A stretch of DNA of 64,000 nucleotides, taken from contig NZ_LT839648.1 in NCBI RefSeq assembly GCF_900176885.1, positions 674,258-738,257 on the forward strand, read 5' to 3'. This stretch comes from Oceanobacillus senegalensis. Lineage in GTDB: Bacteria > Bacillota > Bacilli > Bacillales > Amphibacillaceae. The notes under the pieces were generated by a model, which saw only the letters and a list, made by a program, of their open reading frames with translations, ran no database searches and was not told the DNA's origin. The position numbers and the translations under genes were made by a program. This document shows, in pieces, positions 1 through 10,461 of the stretch; the stretch's first letter is position 1; each line of letters opens with the position of its first letter.

Positions 1-970
1 AAGCCCTTGAGGTCCTGTATCACCTTTAGGTCCCTTTGGTCCAGGCTCACCCTGAAGCCCTTGAGGTCCTGTGTCACCTTTAGGTCCCTTTGGTCCAGGC
101 TCACCCTGAAGCCCTTGAGGTCCTGTGTCACCTTTAGGTCCCTTTGGTCCAGGCTCACCCTGAAGCCCTTGAGGTCCTGTGTCACCTTTAGGTCCTTTTG
201 GTCCAGGCTCACCCTGAAGCCCTTGAGGTCCTGTATCACCTTTAGGTCCCTTTGGTCCAGGTTTACCAGGGAGCCCTTGAGGTCCTGTATCTCCCTTAGG
301 TCCTTTTGGTCCAGGTTTACCAGGGAGTCCTTTTGGTCCAGGTTTACCAGGGAGTCCTTGAGGTCCTGTGTCGCCTTTAGGCCCTTTTGGTCCAGGCTCA
401 CCTGGAAGCCCTTGAGGCCCCGTATCACCTTTAGGACCTTGGGATGGTCCAGGCTTCCCTTGAGGTCCTGTATCACCTTTAGGTCCCTGAGGTCCAGGCT
501 CCCCCTGAAGCCCTTGAGGCCCTGTATCACCTTTAGGTCCCTGAGGTCCGGGCTCCCCCTGAAGTCCTTGAGGCCCTGTATCACCTTTAGGTCCCTGAGG
601 TCCGGGCTCCCCCTGAAGTCCTTGAGGCCCTGTATCACCTTTAGGTCCCTGAGGTCCAGGTTCCCCCTGAAGTCCTTGAGGCCCTATATCACCTTTAGGT
701 CCCTGAGGTCCGGGCTCCCCCTGAAGTCCTTGAGGCCCTGTATCACCTTTAGGTCCCTGAGGTCCAGGTTCCCCCTGAAGCCCTTGAGGTCCCGTATCAC
801 CTTTAGGTCCTTGAGGCCCTGCATCTCCCTTAGGTCCCTGGGGTCCAAGTTCACCAGGGAGTCCTTGGGGTCCGGGCTCCCCCTGAAGTCCTTGAGGCCC
901 TGTATCACCCTTAGGTCCTTGAGGTCCGGGTTCCCCCTGAAGCGTTTGAGACTCTGTATCTCCCACAGGC
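1..970 (-). repeat. 54-bp tandem repeats encoding 18-residue collagen units
   Basis: The first four units (1-216) are almost identical 54-mers encoding [19 protein letters not shown] second subfamily at about 480-780 replaces GPKGPKGD by GPQGPKGD and is also 54 bp long. Units between about 260 and 460 and from about 780 to 970 are shorter or mixed. All length changes are multiples of three, so the frame is kept across the array. Units within a block resemble each other more than units of the other block, which suggests local duplication and homogenisation. Confidence 0.9.
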
Positions 971-1413
971 CCATAAGATTTAGCTTTCTCTGAAAGTACT
1001 TGTGCTTCAGTATCTTCCTTAGCCTCCTGTTTTCTTTGTTCCGCATTTAATTGCTGAAGTTTCTGTTTCAAACTGACCTTATCTTCCATAGTTGGATCCT
1101 GTGCTATGTTCGGCTTTTGATTCGTTAATTCATCAAAAGCTTCTTGATAATCTTCCTGTATCTTGTGAGATTCAAGTTTTCTGGAAGAATTCAATTTCTC
1201 TTTGAATCCTAATTCTTCAGTAAAAGGAAGTGAACGTGGATTTGATTTTTTCCCCCTTTTGGGTAAGGGTTTCCTCATGATTGATTCCCTTTTCTGACTA
1301 CTATCCTCTGTTTCCATTTGTGAATCTGTTAACGCCCTATTAGCCTTATTTATGTTATCAAATTTGTCCCTTTTTTGTTGACGATACTTTCTTGAACGGT
1401 ATCTTGACATCAT
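1..1413 (-). CDS. Collagen-like triple-helix repeat protein (3' end beyond the window)
   Basis: The frame is open from an ATG at 1413 to the left edge, giving 471 codons without a stop. An AAGGGGGAAG ribosome site precedes it; a second ATG follows at 1410. Residues 1-150 are basic and hydrophilic (start [17 protein letters not shown]) with a predicted helical, Lys/Glu-rich stretch. From about residue 148 the protein is Gly-X-Y repeats ([16 protein letters not shown]) to the window edge, with at least one four-residue break (GPSQ near 438-450). There is no signal peptide or membrane segment in the visible part. Collagen-like proteins of Bacillaceae often form spore-surface filaments (BclA type); that role is inferred here, because the N-terminus does not match the BclA localisation motif and the C-terminal domain is not visible. 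Confidence 0.85.
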   Translation of the reverse strand, partial: MMSRYRSRKYRQQKRDKFDNINKANRALTDSQMETEDSSQKRESIMRKPLPKRGKKSNPRSLPFTEELGFKEKLNSSRKLESHKIQEDYQEAFDELTNQKPNIAQDPTMEDKVSLKQKLQQLNAEQRKQEAKEDTEAQVLSEKAKSYGPVGDTESQTLQGEPGPQGPKGDTGPQGLQGEPGPQGLPGELGPQGPKGDAGPQGPKGDTGPQGLQGEPGPQGPKGDTGPQGLQGEPGPQGPKGDIGPQGLQGEPGPQGPKGDTGPQGLQGEPGPQGPKGDTGPQGLQGEPGPQGPKGDTGPQGLQGEPGPQGPKGDTGPQGKPGPSQGPKGDTGPQGLPGEPGPKGPKGDTGPQGLPGKPGPKGLPGKPGPKGPKGDTGPQGLPGKPGPKGPKGDTGPQGLQGEPGPKGPKGDTGPQGLQGEPGPKGPKGDTGPQGLQGEPGPKGPKGDTGPQGLQGEPGPKGPKGDTGPQGL

Positions 1414-1817
1414 ATCTTCCCCCTTTATTCTCACTATAAGAAAACATATTTTCCTAGATAGGTTATTTGACTAAAAAATATGTTAATCTTTATAAATTTA
1501 AAATTTATATGGTAATGCTAGTATAATCAATGAAGGGAAAGTTTGTGCAGCGTCGTGGGCTCCATTTTTACTAAATTAATTTTTTATTCTTTCCTGGCAA
1601 AGTTCAGATAAAAAATATCGAATAAATCTCGTAGGTGTAATGCCTTCGTTTTTTGTGCTACAATAAAGTGAAACTTTATTCGACTGTTGCCACTATTAAG
1701 TAGTAATGGTGCAGATAGTCAAGAGGTTAATACACATAAAATTAAGTTTCTATTAAAGAACTTATTCATGAATGTTATGTTATCAAGTCTTAGGAACATA
1801 GAAGGAGGCTGGTGTAT
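1414..1817. other. Intergenic region between the divergent collagen-like gene and hprK
   Basis: No convincing gene is seen in these 404 bases. The left part must hold the collagen-like gene's promoter. An imperfect hairpin can form at about 1682-1723 (GACT at one end, AGTC at the other, with GCCACTATTA facing TAGTAATGGTGC). It lies in the probable hprK leader, but no known riboswitch pattern is recognised. Confidence 0.5.
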
Positions 1818-2756
1818 ATGGGTACAATAGTACGAACACAAGACCTGCTAGACAATTTTAATCTTACCCTTGTTGCAGGGGAGGATGGAGTACATAGAGA
1901 AATAATAACAAGTGATATATCAAGACCAGGGATAGAAATGACTGGTTATTTTAAATATTATCCCAAAGAGCGCTTGCAACTGATTGGTAAAACAGAAATG
2001 ACATATTTCTTGGATTTAACAGATGAACAAAAAAGAGATCGTGCAGAAAAATTATGTACTGACGTAACCCCAGGGATTGTTATTTCAAGGGGAATGGAGG
2101 TTCCAAAGGAATTAATTGATTCTGCTAATAAAGCTGGAGTCCCTATACTTTTATCACCAAGGAAGACTACACGAGTAACGAGCAGGCTAACAAATTACTT
2201 AGAAGCAAAATTTGCTCCTTTTACAGCAATCCATGGTGTTTTGGTAGATATTTATGGTGTTGGTGTGTTAATAACGGGGTCAAGTGGTGTTGGTAAAAGT
2301 GAGACAGCTTTGGAATTAGTGAAACGAGGTCATCGTCTTGTTGCAGATGACAGTGTTGAAATTAGACAAGAGGATTATGATACACTCATAGGAAGCTCCC
2401 CACCGTTAATTGAACATCTGCTTGAAATTCGTGGACTCGGAATTATTAATGTTATGACATTATTTGGTGCGGGTGCTGTTCGTAGCTTTAAGAAGATTGC
2501 GATGGTTGTCAACTTGGAGATTTGGGATGAGAAGAAGCAATATGATCGCCTTGGATTGGATGAAGATCAAATGAAGATTATGGATGTTTCTTTGCCAAAG
2601 GCAACGATCCCTGTACGACCAGGTAGAAACCTTGCCGTAATTATTGAAGTGGCAGCTATGAATTTCCGTTTGAAGCGAATGGGTGTAAATGCTGCAGAAG
2701 AATTTTCAGAGCGATTAAGCAATATGATTGAAAATGAAAAAGATATACTAGAATAA
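1818..2756 (+). CDS. hprK: HPr(Ser/Thr) kinase/phosphorylase
   Basis: The product uses ATP or pyrophosphate to phosphorylate HPr and Crh on Ser46 and reverses the reaction, setting CcpA-dependent catabolite control in the cytoplasm. The protein has 312 residues, close to the 310 of B. subtilis. The P-loop GSSGVGKS lies at about residues 154-161 and the family signature [10 protein letters not shown] at about 203-212. The ATG at 1818 is preferred over an in-frame GTG at 1812, because the AAGGAGG site (1802-1808) is too close to the GTG. hprK-lgt-yvoD-ppaX-yvoF is the conserved Bacillus order. Its target Crh is encoded at 11766. Confidence 0.97.
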   Translation: MGTIVRTQDLLDNFNLTLVAGEDGVHREIITSDISRPGIEMTGYFKYYPKERLQLIGKTEMTYFLDLTDEQKRDRAEKLCTDVTPGIVISRGMEVPKELIDSANKAGVPILLSPRKTTRVTSRLTNYLEAKFAPFTAIHGVLVDIYGVGVLITGSSGVGKSETALELVKRGHRLVADDSVEIRQEDYDTLIGSSPPLIEHLLEIRGLGIINVMTLFGAGAVRSFKKIAMVVNLEIWDEKKQYDRLGLDEDQMKIMDVSLPKATIPVRPGRNLAVIIEVAAMNFRLKRMGVNAAEEFSERLSNMIENEKDILE

Positions 2757-2771
2757 GAGAGGTTTAATAAA

Positions 2772-3641
2772 ATGTTACTTACTGCACCATTAGACAGGGT
2801 CTTTTTGGAAATTGGCCCACTTACCATTTACTGGTATGGAGTTATAATCGCAACAGGTGCTGCAATTGGTCTTTGGCTAGCTACAAAAGAAGCAGATCGA
2901 TTGGGCTTGAAAAAGGATCTTCTAATTGATTTTATTGTTTTTGCGGTACCAATAGCTATACTCTGTGCAAGAATCTATTATGTTACCTTTGAGTGGGAAC
3001 GATATGCTAGTGGTCCATTTTGGAAAGTTTTTGCTGTTTGGGAAGGCGGAATTGCGATTCACGGAGCAGTGATTGGTGGTATCCTTACAGCTATTGTATT
3101 TTCCAAAGTGAGAAATATTTCTTTTTGGCAACTAGCGGATATTGTAGCACCGAGTCTTATTTTAGCTCAGGCGATTGGGCGTTGGGGAAACTTTATGAAC
3201 CAAGAGGCACATGGTGGGCCACTTTCGAGTGATTCCATTGTTTTTGATATTGTTCCAACATTTATTATGAATCAAATGACAATCGATGGGATCACCTATC
3301 ATCCAACATTTTTATACGAATCTTTATGGAATATATTAATTTTTGTACTACTTATCGTAATGGTTAGATTTAACCCATTGCGTGGGGAAGTCTTTTTAAC
3401 CTATGCAATCGGATACTCCATAGGACGTTATTTTATTGAAGGAATGAGAACGGATAGTTTATATGTGTTTGGAGATTTTCTACGTACTGCACAATTGGTA
3501 TCCGTGCTATCGATTATTGTGGCAGTTATTCTCATTATCTACCGCCGTAAAACAACTTCCATAAGATATAATGATGTCCCCGAACAAAAAGGGAAAAAAG
3601 GGAACAAGAAAAAATCAACGAATAAAAAGAAGAAAAAATAG
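2772..3641 (+). CDS. lgt: Prolipoprotein diacylglyceryl transferase
   Basis: Integral membrane enzyme that moves diacylglycerol from phosphatidylglycerol to the lipobox cysteine of prolipoproteins. The 289-residue protein shows the N-terminal GPLTIYWYGV motif, a conserved His in GIAIHGA at about residue 97, and the Lgt signature GRWGNFMNQEAHGG at about 136-150. About seven hydrophobic segments are visible. It is some 20 residues longer than the B. subtilis protein because of a Lys-rich tail (ending STNKKKKK). It starts 15 bases after hprK stops, so the two are probably co-transcribed. Confidence 0.96.
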   Translation: MLLTAPLDRVFLEIGPLTIYWYGVIIATGAAIGLWLATKEADRLGLKKDLLIDFIVFAVPIAILCARIYYVTFEWERYASGPFWKVFAVWEGGIAIHGAVIGGILTAIVFSKVRNISFWQLADIVAPSLILAQAIGRWGNFMNQEAHGGPLSSDSIVFDIVPTFIMNQMTIDGITYHPTFLYESLWNILIFVLLIVMVRFNPLRGEVFLTYAIGYSIGRYFIEGMRTDSLYVFGDFLRTAQLVSVLSIIVAVILIIYRRKTTSIRYNDVPEQKGKKGNKKKSTNKKKKK

Positions 3642-3711
3642 ACAATCATTATTTCTGATAAACAGGGAGGATTTCTTGATATAGGAATATATCATGGAGG
3701 AGAATATAGAT

Positions 3712-4671
3712 ATGACTGGGATTTTGCAACGTGGCTTTAAACAAGGTTTATCCACTACTTGGACACTAGGGAAAGTTATATTTCCAATCACACTAATTGT
3801 AACCATTTTACAATTCACACCCGTGATGCCATGGGTGATTCGTTTATTAGAGCCCTTCATGGCCTTGTTAGGACTTTCAGGGGAAGCGGCAGTGCCATTG
3901 GTTTTAGGGAATGCTTTAAATTTGTATGCTGGGATTGCGGCAATTATATCTTTTGATTTTACTGTAAAAGAAGTTTTTATAATGGCTGTAATGCTTTCAT
4001 TTTCCCATAACTTATTCATTGAATCCGCGGTTGCTTCTAAAGTTGGAGTGAAATGGTGGATTATTGTCGGAGTTCGTGTTGGATTAGCATTATTTTCGGC
4101 TGTTTTGATAAACCTATTATGGAATGGGGGAAATCAAGCCGCAAATTATGGTTTTATTTCGGCTGAGGAAACGGTACCATCTGGATGGTTTGAAATCGCC
4201 TTTCACGGTGTCGAAACAGCCGTAATTGCGATTCTTCAATTGGCATTAATTGTTATTCCGTTGATGGTTATTATGCAAATATTGAGAGAAAAAGGATGGT
4301 TGGATTCCTTTTCCAATATGCTTGCTCCATTCATGAAATTTTTAGGTATGGATAAGAACACTTCTATGACCATGGTAGCTGGATTAACGATTGGTCTTGC
4401 TTTTGGTGCAGGGCTCATGATTCAAGCTGTTAAAGAAGATGGTGTATCAAGGAAAGATATGTATTTGGCATTAATTTTCCTTGTGTCCTGTCATGCGGTT
4501 GTAGAGGATACACTAATCTTCATTCCACTTGGGATTCCAGTATGGCCTTTATTACTCATCCGTCTAACCACAGCTATCGTCTTAACGGTGGTCATTGCTT
4601 TCATCATGAATAAAGTAACATTAAAGAGAAAGGAAAAAACAACAAATGAGCATACGTACAATACTGTTTGA
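3712..4671 (+). CDS. Nucleoside-recognition (Gate) domain membrane protein, YvoD-like
   Basis: A 319-residue hydrophobic protein with about eight membrane segments, matching the nucleoside-recognition/Gate family that includes the spore-maturation proteins and B. subtilis YvoD. The biochemical role is not known. Position supports the assignment: it sits between lgt and ppaX as yvoD does. The ATG at 3712 is chosen because GGAGGAG lies 9 bases upstream; an in-frame ATG at 3694 overlaps that site. The 3' end overlaps ppaX by 26 bases, which suggests translational coupling. Confidence 0.8.
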   Translation: MTGILQRGFKQGLSTTWTLGKVIFPITLIVTILQFTPVMPWVIRLLEPFMALLGLSGEAAVPLVLGNALNLYAGIAAIISFDFTVKEVFIMAVMLSFSHNLFIESAVASKVGVKWWIIVGVRVGLALFSAVLINLLWNGGNQAANYGFISAEETVPSGWFEIAFHGVETAVIAILQLALIVIPLMVIMQILREKGWLDSFSNMLAPFMKFLGMDKNTSMTMVAGLTIGLAFGAGLMIQAVKEDGVSRKDMYLALIFLVSCHAVVEDTLIFIPLGIPVWPLLLIRLTTAIVLTVVIAFIMNKVTLKRKEKTTNEHTYNTV

Positions 4672-5284
4672 TTTAGATGGAACATTAATTGATACCAATG
4701 AACTTATTATCGCATCTTTTACCCATACATTAAATAACCACTACAATCTGGATTATACTAGGGAACAGATTATTGAATTTAATGGTCCTCCATTGATTGA
4801 TACATTTAAAAATATTGATCCAGATCGTGTGGATGAAATGATTGAAGTCTATCGAAAACATAACTTAAGTGAGCACGATAATTATGTGAAAGTATTTCCA
4901 AATGTTAAGGAAACGTTGGATATTCTTAAAGAACGTGGGTTTAAGATAGGAATTGTAACAACAAAAATGACGGAAAGTGTTAATCGAGGGTTGAAGGTAA
5001 CGGGACTTCAAGATTATTTTGATACAATAGTGACTCTTGACGATGTAGCACATCCAAAGCCAAATCCTGAACCAGTGATTAAAGCAATGAAGGACCTTGA
5101 TGCTGTTGCTAATTCTACGCTAATGGTAGGGGATAATTCCCATGATATTGAATCAGGACAATGCGCTGGTGTGAAAACAGCTGGTGTTGCCTGGTCATTT
5201 AAAGGAAAAGAACGGTTACTAAGATTAAATCCAACTTATATGCTTGATGATATGCGTGATTTATTGCAAATCGTAGGAGTGTAA
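4646..5284 (+). CDS. ppaX: Pyrophosphatase PpaX, HAD superfamily
   Basis: Hydrolyses pyrophosphate, including that released when HprK dephosphorylates HPr-Ser-P. The 212-residue protein has HAD motif I DLDGTLID at residues 9-16, the motif II threonine in GIVTTK, the lysine in HPKPNPEP, and motif IV VGDNSHDI. The ATG overlaps the end of the upstream membrane gene. Its linkage to hprK matches B. subtilis and supports ppaX over a generic phosphoglycolate phosphatase. Confidence 0.93.
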   Translation: MSIRTILFDLDGTLIDTNELIIASFTHTLNNHYNLDYTREQIIEFNGPPLIDTFKNIDPDRVDEMIEVYRKHNLSEHDNYVKVFPNVKETLDILKERGFKIGIVTTKMTESVNRGLKVTGLQDYFDTIVTLDDVAHPKPNPEPVIKAMKDLDAVANSTLMVGDNSHDIESGQCAGVKTAGVAWSFKGKERLLRLNPTYMLDDMRDLLQIVGV

Positions 5285-5288
5285 AAAA

Positions 5289-5807
5289 ATGCGGAGAACC
5301 AAGCGATATCCTGTTAGAAATGGAAATTCCCTATGGCAGATTTATCAAACGGTACCATTTTGGAAGGTGTTTAAAAATACAATCATTATCTTAATTGCTA
5401 GGTACACCCCTTTTATGGGGATGAAAAATTGGCTGTATCGAATATTTTTAAAGATGAAAATTGGAGAAAAGACAGCCTTTGCTTTTATGGTTGTACCAGA
5501 CATTATGTATCCAGAAAAAATATCGGTTGGACGAAATAGTATTATTGGTTATAACACAACGATATTAGCGCATGAATATTTAATTGAGGAGTATCGACTT
5601 GGTGAGGTTGTTATTGGGGATGAGGTGATGATTGGAGCCAATACCACCATTCTTCCTGGAGTTGAAATTGGGAATCGAGCAACAGTCTCAGCGGGAACAC
5701 TCGTACATAAGGATGTACCACCAGGGGCACTAGTAGGTGGAAATCCAATGCAAATTATTTATACTAAAGAGGAAATGGATCAACGGCAAAATTCCATTCT
5801 TAAATAG
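5289..5807 (+). CDS. Acyltransferase of the left-handed beta-helix family, YvoF-like
   Basis: A 172-residue protein with hexapeptide repeats from about residue 75 to 160, including VGRNSIIGYN, IGDEVMIGAN and VEIGNRATVSAGT, as in maltose/galactoside-type O-acetyltransferases. The substrate is unknown. It starts four bases after the ppaX stop and is the last gene of the hprK operon, as yvoF is in B. subtilis. A terminator follows at 5818. Confidence 0.85.
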   Translation: MRRTKRYPVRNGNSLWQIYQTVPFWKVFKNTIIILIARYTPFMGMKNWLYRIFLKMKIGEKTAFAFMVVPDIMYPEKISVGRNSIIGYNTTILAHEYLIEEYRLGEVVIGDEVMIGANTTILPGVEIGNRATVSAGTLVHKDVPPGALVGGNPMQIIYTKEEMDQRQNSILK

Positions 5808-5817
5808 TATGAAGTTG

Positions 5818-5857
5818 ACTGCAAATAACTGTAGAAGGGTTGTTTGCAGTTTTTTTG
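5818..5857 (+). terminator. Rho-independent terminator of the hprK operon
   Basis: ACTGCAAA (5818-5825) pairs with TTTGCAGT (5843-5850) and is followed by a run of T. It lies 11 bases after the yvoF-like stop. Confidence 0.85.
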
Positions 5858-6004
5858 GGTGGAACGTTAAATGGATAAGTATTTGGACAGACGAAAAAGA
5901 AAAATAACAATGATTTCACTTTGAAATGGCCTGTTAATAGAGAGCTTGTATAAATAAGGAATTTACGGTAGTTATATAATTAAAATAAAAAATATGATAT
6001 ACTC

Positions 6005-6022
6005 TTTTCGTATGTACGAAAA
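6005..6022. promoter_or_regulatory. Perfect 18-bp palindrome upstream of the TPR gene
   Basis: TTTTCGTA (6005-6012) and TACGAAAA (6015-6022) are perfect inverted repeats with a two-base centre. They lie between possible -10 elements (TATGAT 5993, TATACT 5998) and the ribosome site. The tight spacing fits a dimeric repressor operator better than an RNA hairpin. The regulator is unknown. Confidence 0.45.
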
Positions 6023-6036
6023 ATAGGAGGATATAC

Positions 6037-7035
6037 ATGCCACAGGTAAAAAACAAAATAAAAAGCAAAGGAAATAATATAATTCCTTACATTCCTGATG
6101 GTGATTTTTATTTCACAAAAGGTGTTGAGGCTTTTCGTAAGCGAAAATTTGATATTGCCTTGAAGTGGATGAAAAAAGCAATCGAACAAAAGCCCAGTGA
6201 TCCTTTATACCAATGTCAGATGTCCGTTATATATACTGAGATTGGTGCTTATCATGCTGCCAATCAATTATTAACTAATGTTATGAATGAAAGTGAGTAT
6301 ATAGATTGTTACTATTTAATTGCAAATAACTATGCACATTTAGGTTTATTAAATGATGCAAAAAAATATGCGACTTCCTATCTTGAAAAAGAACCTGATG
6401 GCGACTTTAGTAAAGATGCTGAGCAGCTATTAGAGCTCTTAGAAATAGACGATGACGATATAGAAGACTTTGACCTTGAAGATGAGGATGAATTGCTGAT
6501 TTATCAGGAAACGGCATTTTATCACATGGAAAAGCTAGAATGGGAAAAAGCTCTACCAATTATTGAAGAAATGATGACCATGTTTCCGGAATATCAACAT
6601 CCTAAACACGATTATAATCAGGCATTATTCTTTTCAGGTAATCGGGATGAGGCGGTTCAAAAGGAACTTGAGCTATTAAAGGAAAATTCCAATTCACTAT
6701 ATAGCCTTACCAATTTATCTGTATTCTATTATGAACTAGGGAGTAAGAACCAAAGTGAAAGGTATATACAGGCTTTAGAAAATGTATATCCTATTCACGA
6801 ACAGCAAAAGCTAAGGCTAGCTGTTACATTGGCAAGAACAGCTCATTACGAAGAAGCCTATCATCGTTTCCGTTCCATTTCGAAGGGAAAGGTAAAGAAT
6901 CATTCTTCGTATTATCGCTGGTATAGTATATCTGCATTTCATTTAGGTGAGCCCGCAAAAGCTTTAAAATTTTGGAAAGAAGGCTGTAATCTTCATCCTC
7001 ATTTAGCAAATGAATTGGGACCATGGAATGCTTGA
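6037..7035 (+). CDS. Tetratricopeptide-repeat protein, YvcD-like
   Basis: A 332-residue soluble protein made of TPR-like helix pairs, for example residues 29-60 (GVEAFRKRKFDIALKWMKKA) and 165-200. An acidic linker (DDDDIEDFDLEDEDE) lies at about 140-155. TPR proteins act as protein-binding scaffolds; the partner is unknown. It precedes trxB, as yvcD does in B. subtilis, although the histidine genes found beside yvcD there are absent here. An AGGAGG site precedes the ATG. Confidence 0.8.
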   Translation: MPQVKNKIKSKGNNIIPYIPDGDFYFTKGVEAFRKRKFDIALKWMKKAIEQKPSDPLYQCQMSVIYTEIGAYHAANQLLTNVMNESEYIDCYYLIANNYAHLGLLNDAKKYATSYLEKEPDGDFSKDAEQLLELLEIDDDDIEDFDLEDEDELLIYQETAFYHMEKLEWEKALPIIEEMMTMFPEYQHPKHDYNQALFFSGNRDEAVQKELELLKENSNSLYSLTNLSVFYYELGSKNQSERYIQALENVYPIHEQQKLRLAVTLARTAHYEEAYHRFRSISKGKVKNHSSYYRWYSISAFHLGEPAKALKFWKEGCNLHPHLANELGPWNA

Positions 7036-7149
7036 ACTTAAGTGCCGGATGGTAAAGCTTTTCATACAATAATTAAAAGGGCTTATTTGAGCAGAATAAT
7101 AGACGAACAACGTCCATTCTTATAAGCTAGAGATGATATAAATAAATAG

Positions 7150-8124
<975 letters not shown>

Positions 8125-8578
8125 TAAAAGTGTGTGTGATTTATAAAGAAAAAGTCTTATTCTTAATGAAGTCTTAACTCTGTTGTAATACGCACGCAAT
8201 AAAAAAAGGGTATACTATAAATAACTAATTAACCCCCCTTTTAATAAATAGATTAGTTCTTGGCACAGGTGATAATCACTTGTGTCTTTTTTTTTGACCA
8301 AAAATGTCATATATTACATATAGATGAACCACATGAATCTACAGTTTTTGACAATCGATGAAGGTTGGGAGAATATTGTCTTTATTGAAAGTATAATATA
8401 TTCCCTTGTATCTTTATATAAATTGGAAATAACTTAATGGCCCCCTTCCATGGAAGTTTATTATTATTCATAGTATAATAAAATAAGAAATCATTTTCGA
8501 ATCTAATCTGAAATCAATTTTAAATGATGATAAAATTTATCCTTCCGATATAGAGGTATGTTAAAGGGGAGAGATTTG
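8125..8578. other. Intergenic region between trxB and rapZ
   Basis: No gene is visible. It contains an imperfect AAAAGGG...CCCTTTT pair (about 8205-8243), the strong hairpin at 8262, and a possible promoter before rapZ: TATAAT at 8474-8479 with a weak TGGAAG 17 bases upstream. B. subtilis has the Nudix gene yvcI next to rapZ (yvcJ); it is missing here. Confidence 0.5.
8262..8295 (+). terminator. Rho-independent terminator downstream of trxB
   Basis: CACAGGTG (8264-8271) pairs with CACTTGTG (8277-8284), with an ATAAT loop and then nine T. It is 138 bases after the trxB stop. Confidence 0.8.
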
Positions 8579-9463
8579 TTGAGTAACGAAAATAAAGAAA
8601 CAAAGTTAGTTATAATTACTGGCATGTCAGGTGCTGGAAAAACGGTTGCTGTCCAAAGCTTTGAAGATCTTGGGTACTACTGTGTCGATAATTTACCCCC
8701 TACATTGCTACCAAAATTTTTAGAATTAATGAAGGACTCCACGAATACAATACAGAAAGTCGCACTTGTTATGGACCTTAGAGGTCGAGAATTTTTTGAT
8801 TCTTTATTTGATGCTCTTGATACATTAGGGAAAGAAGAATGGTTGGATGAGCATATTCTATTCCTAGATGCTAAGGATGAGAAGCTAGTAAGTAGATATA
8901 AAGAAACGAGACGTTCCCATCCCCTTGATCATGGTGGATTACCTCTAAAAGGAATTAGACAGGAGCGGGAAATTCTAGATATATTAAGAGGCAGAGCCCA
9001 GCGTATTATTGATACAACGAACTTAAAACCAAGAGAATTGCGTGAAAAAATTGTGAAAATGTATTCAGAAGAGAATCAAGAAATTTTCTCCGTACATATG
9101 GTTTCTTTTGGGTTTAAATATGGAATTCCTATTGATGCTGATACGGTCTTTGATGTTAGGTTCTTGCCAAATCCACATTATGTTGGGCAGCTTCAGCCAT
9201 TAACTGGATTAAATCAGGATGTCTCTTCCTATGTTTTTAAATGGTCAGAAACCCAGATGTTTATTCAAAAAGTATTAGATTTATTGCGGTTTATGCTACC
9301 ACAGTATAAGAAAGAAGGAAAATCTCAATTTGTAATTGGAATTGGTTGTACAGGTGGACAGCATCGATCTGTAGCTTTAGCGGAGTATTTCGCTAAGGAG
9401 TTATCCTCCAATTATATTACTCATGTGAGTCATCGTGACATTGATAAAAGAAAGGGACGGTAG
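8579..9463 (+). CDS. rapZ: RNase adapter RapZ / nucleotide-binding protein YvcJ
   Basis: P-loop protein of the RapZ family. In E. coli it controls GlmS through small RNAs; in B. subtilis YvcJ binds nucleotides and affects competence. The P-loop GMSGAGKT is at about residues 14-21, and [10 protein letters not shown] near the C-terminus is the family signature. I choose TTG 8579 (294 residues) because AAAGGGGAG lies 6-7 bases upstream and the length matches the 295-residue B. subtilis protein. TTG 8576 and ATG 8558 are alternatives. It is followed by glmR after two bases. Confidence 0.94.
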   Translation: MSNENKETKLVIITGMSGAGKTVAVQSFEDLGYYCVDNLPPTLLPKFLELMKDSTNTIQKVALVMDLRGREFFDSLFDALDTLGKEEWLDEHILFLDAKDEKLVSRYKETRRSHPLDHGGLPLKGIRQEREILDILRGRAQRIIDTTNLKPRELREKIVKMYSEENQEIFSVHMVSFGFKYGIPIDADTVFDVRFLPNPHYVGQLQPLTGLNQDVSSYVFKWSETQMFIQKVLDLLRFMLPQYKKEGKSQFVIGIGCTGGQHRSVALAEYFAKELSSNYITHVSHRDIDKRKGR

Positions 9464-9465
9464 AA

Positions 9466-10425
9466 ATGAAGAAAGAAAAACAGCCAAAAGTGGTTGTGAT
9501 AGGTGGGGGTACTGGTATGCCTGTACTCTTAAGAGGTCTAAAGAATTTACCCATTGATTTAACGGCCCTTGTTACGGTGGCCGATGATGGTGGTAGTACG
9601 GGAAGAATACGTAATGAAATGTCGATTCCGGCACCTGGTGATATACGAAATGTAATTGCAGCATTATCTGATGCAGAACCTATGCTATTAGAGCTTTTTC
9701 AGCATCGATTTTCAGTTGGTAATGGATTATCTGGTCATTCACTAGGTAATTTACTTTTAGCGGCAATGACCTCTATAACTGGAGATTTTTACGATGGGAT
9801 TAAAGAAATTTCTCGCGTACTAAATGTAAAAGGTAGTATATATCCGATTTCTAATCAAAATATGTCTCTTCATGCAAAGTATAAGGACGGTACCTATGTT
9901 TCTGGGGAATCCAATATTCCACGTGCAAACAAACAGATAGAACGTGTGTTCTTAAAGCCACAACCTATCCAGCCGCTCCCTAATGCTGTTCGAGCTATAG
10001 AAAATGCCGATTTAGTTATTATTTCTCCAGGCAGCTTATTTACAAGCATCATGCCCAATTTAATTATTCCGGAAATTGATATTGCTTTAAGAGAAACACA
10101 AGGAAAAGTTGTCTATATTTGTAATGTGATGACACAGGCTGGTGAAACAACTGGATTTACAGCTTCTGATCATGTTCTTGCCATACAAAATCATATTGGT
10201 AATGGCTGTGTAGATGCAGTTGTTGTTCACAATGAACCTATTGAGAAGTCTATTCAAGCAATTTATGCAGAGGAGAATGCTGAACCTGTCGTATATGATA
10301 TTGAAAAATTAGTGGATATGGGACTAGAAATTATCGAGGGCGATATTATCAATCATTCTAGTGCTACGGTTAGACATGATAAAGATAAAATTGCTAAATT
10401 AATGTATTCCATTATAAAGAAATAA
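9466..10425 (+). CDS. glmR: GlmR (YvcK), UDP-sugar-binding regulator of cell-wall precursor synthesis
   Basis: The 319-residue protein belongs to the CofD-like YvcK family, with the N-terminal GGGTGMPVLLRGLK at about residues 13-26 and VADDGGSTGRIR at about 38-50. In B. subtilis GlmR binds UDP-GlcNAc and stimulates GlmS, needed for growth on gluconeogenic carbon. That function is carried over from the family. It lies between rapZ and whiA, the conserved order in Firmicutes. Confidence 0.94.
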   Translation: MKKEKQPKVVVIGGGTGMPVLLRGLKNLPIDLTALVTVADDGGSTGRIRNEMSIPAPGDIRNVIAALSDAEPMLLELFQHRFSVGNGLSGHSLGNLLLAAMTSITGDFYDGIKEISRVLNVKGSIYPISNQNMSLHAKYKDGTYVSGESNIPRANKQIERVFLKPQPIQPLPNAVRAIENADLVIISPGSLFTSIMPNLIIPEIDIALRETQGKVVYICNVMTQAGETTGFTASDHVLAIQNHIGNGCVDAVVVHNEPIEKSIQAIYAEENAEPVVYDIEKLVDMGLEIIEGDIINHSSATVRHDKDKIAKLMYSIIKK

Positions 10426-10461
10426 ATATAACGGTTAGTAAGGAAGAAAGGAGGGAATAGG

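Noticed and set aside
1-970. CRISPR array
   Set aside because: Repeats are contiguous 54-mers without spacers and encode Gly-X-Y.
7-993. Long plus-strand open frame opposite the collagen repeats
   Set aside because: It is the complement of a Gly-X-Y array, rich in Arg/Leu/Ser, with no ribosome site; the minus frame has the start, the site and the real domain.
5857-5875. T-box-like GGGTGGAAC sequence
   Set aside because: There is no T-box specifier stem or following antiterminator; it is simply downstream of a terminator.
8205-8295. Small RNA between trxB and rapZ (TATACT plus terminator)
   Set aside because: TATACT at 8211 has no -35 at proper spacing; the hairpin is better explained as the trxB terminator.
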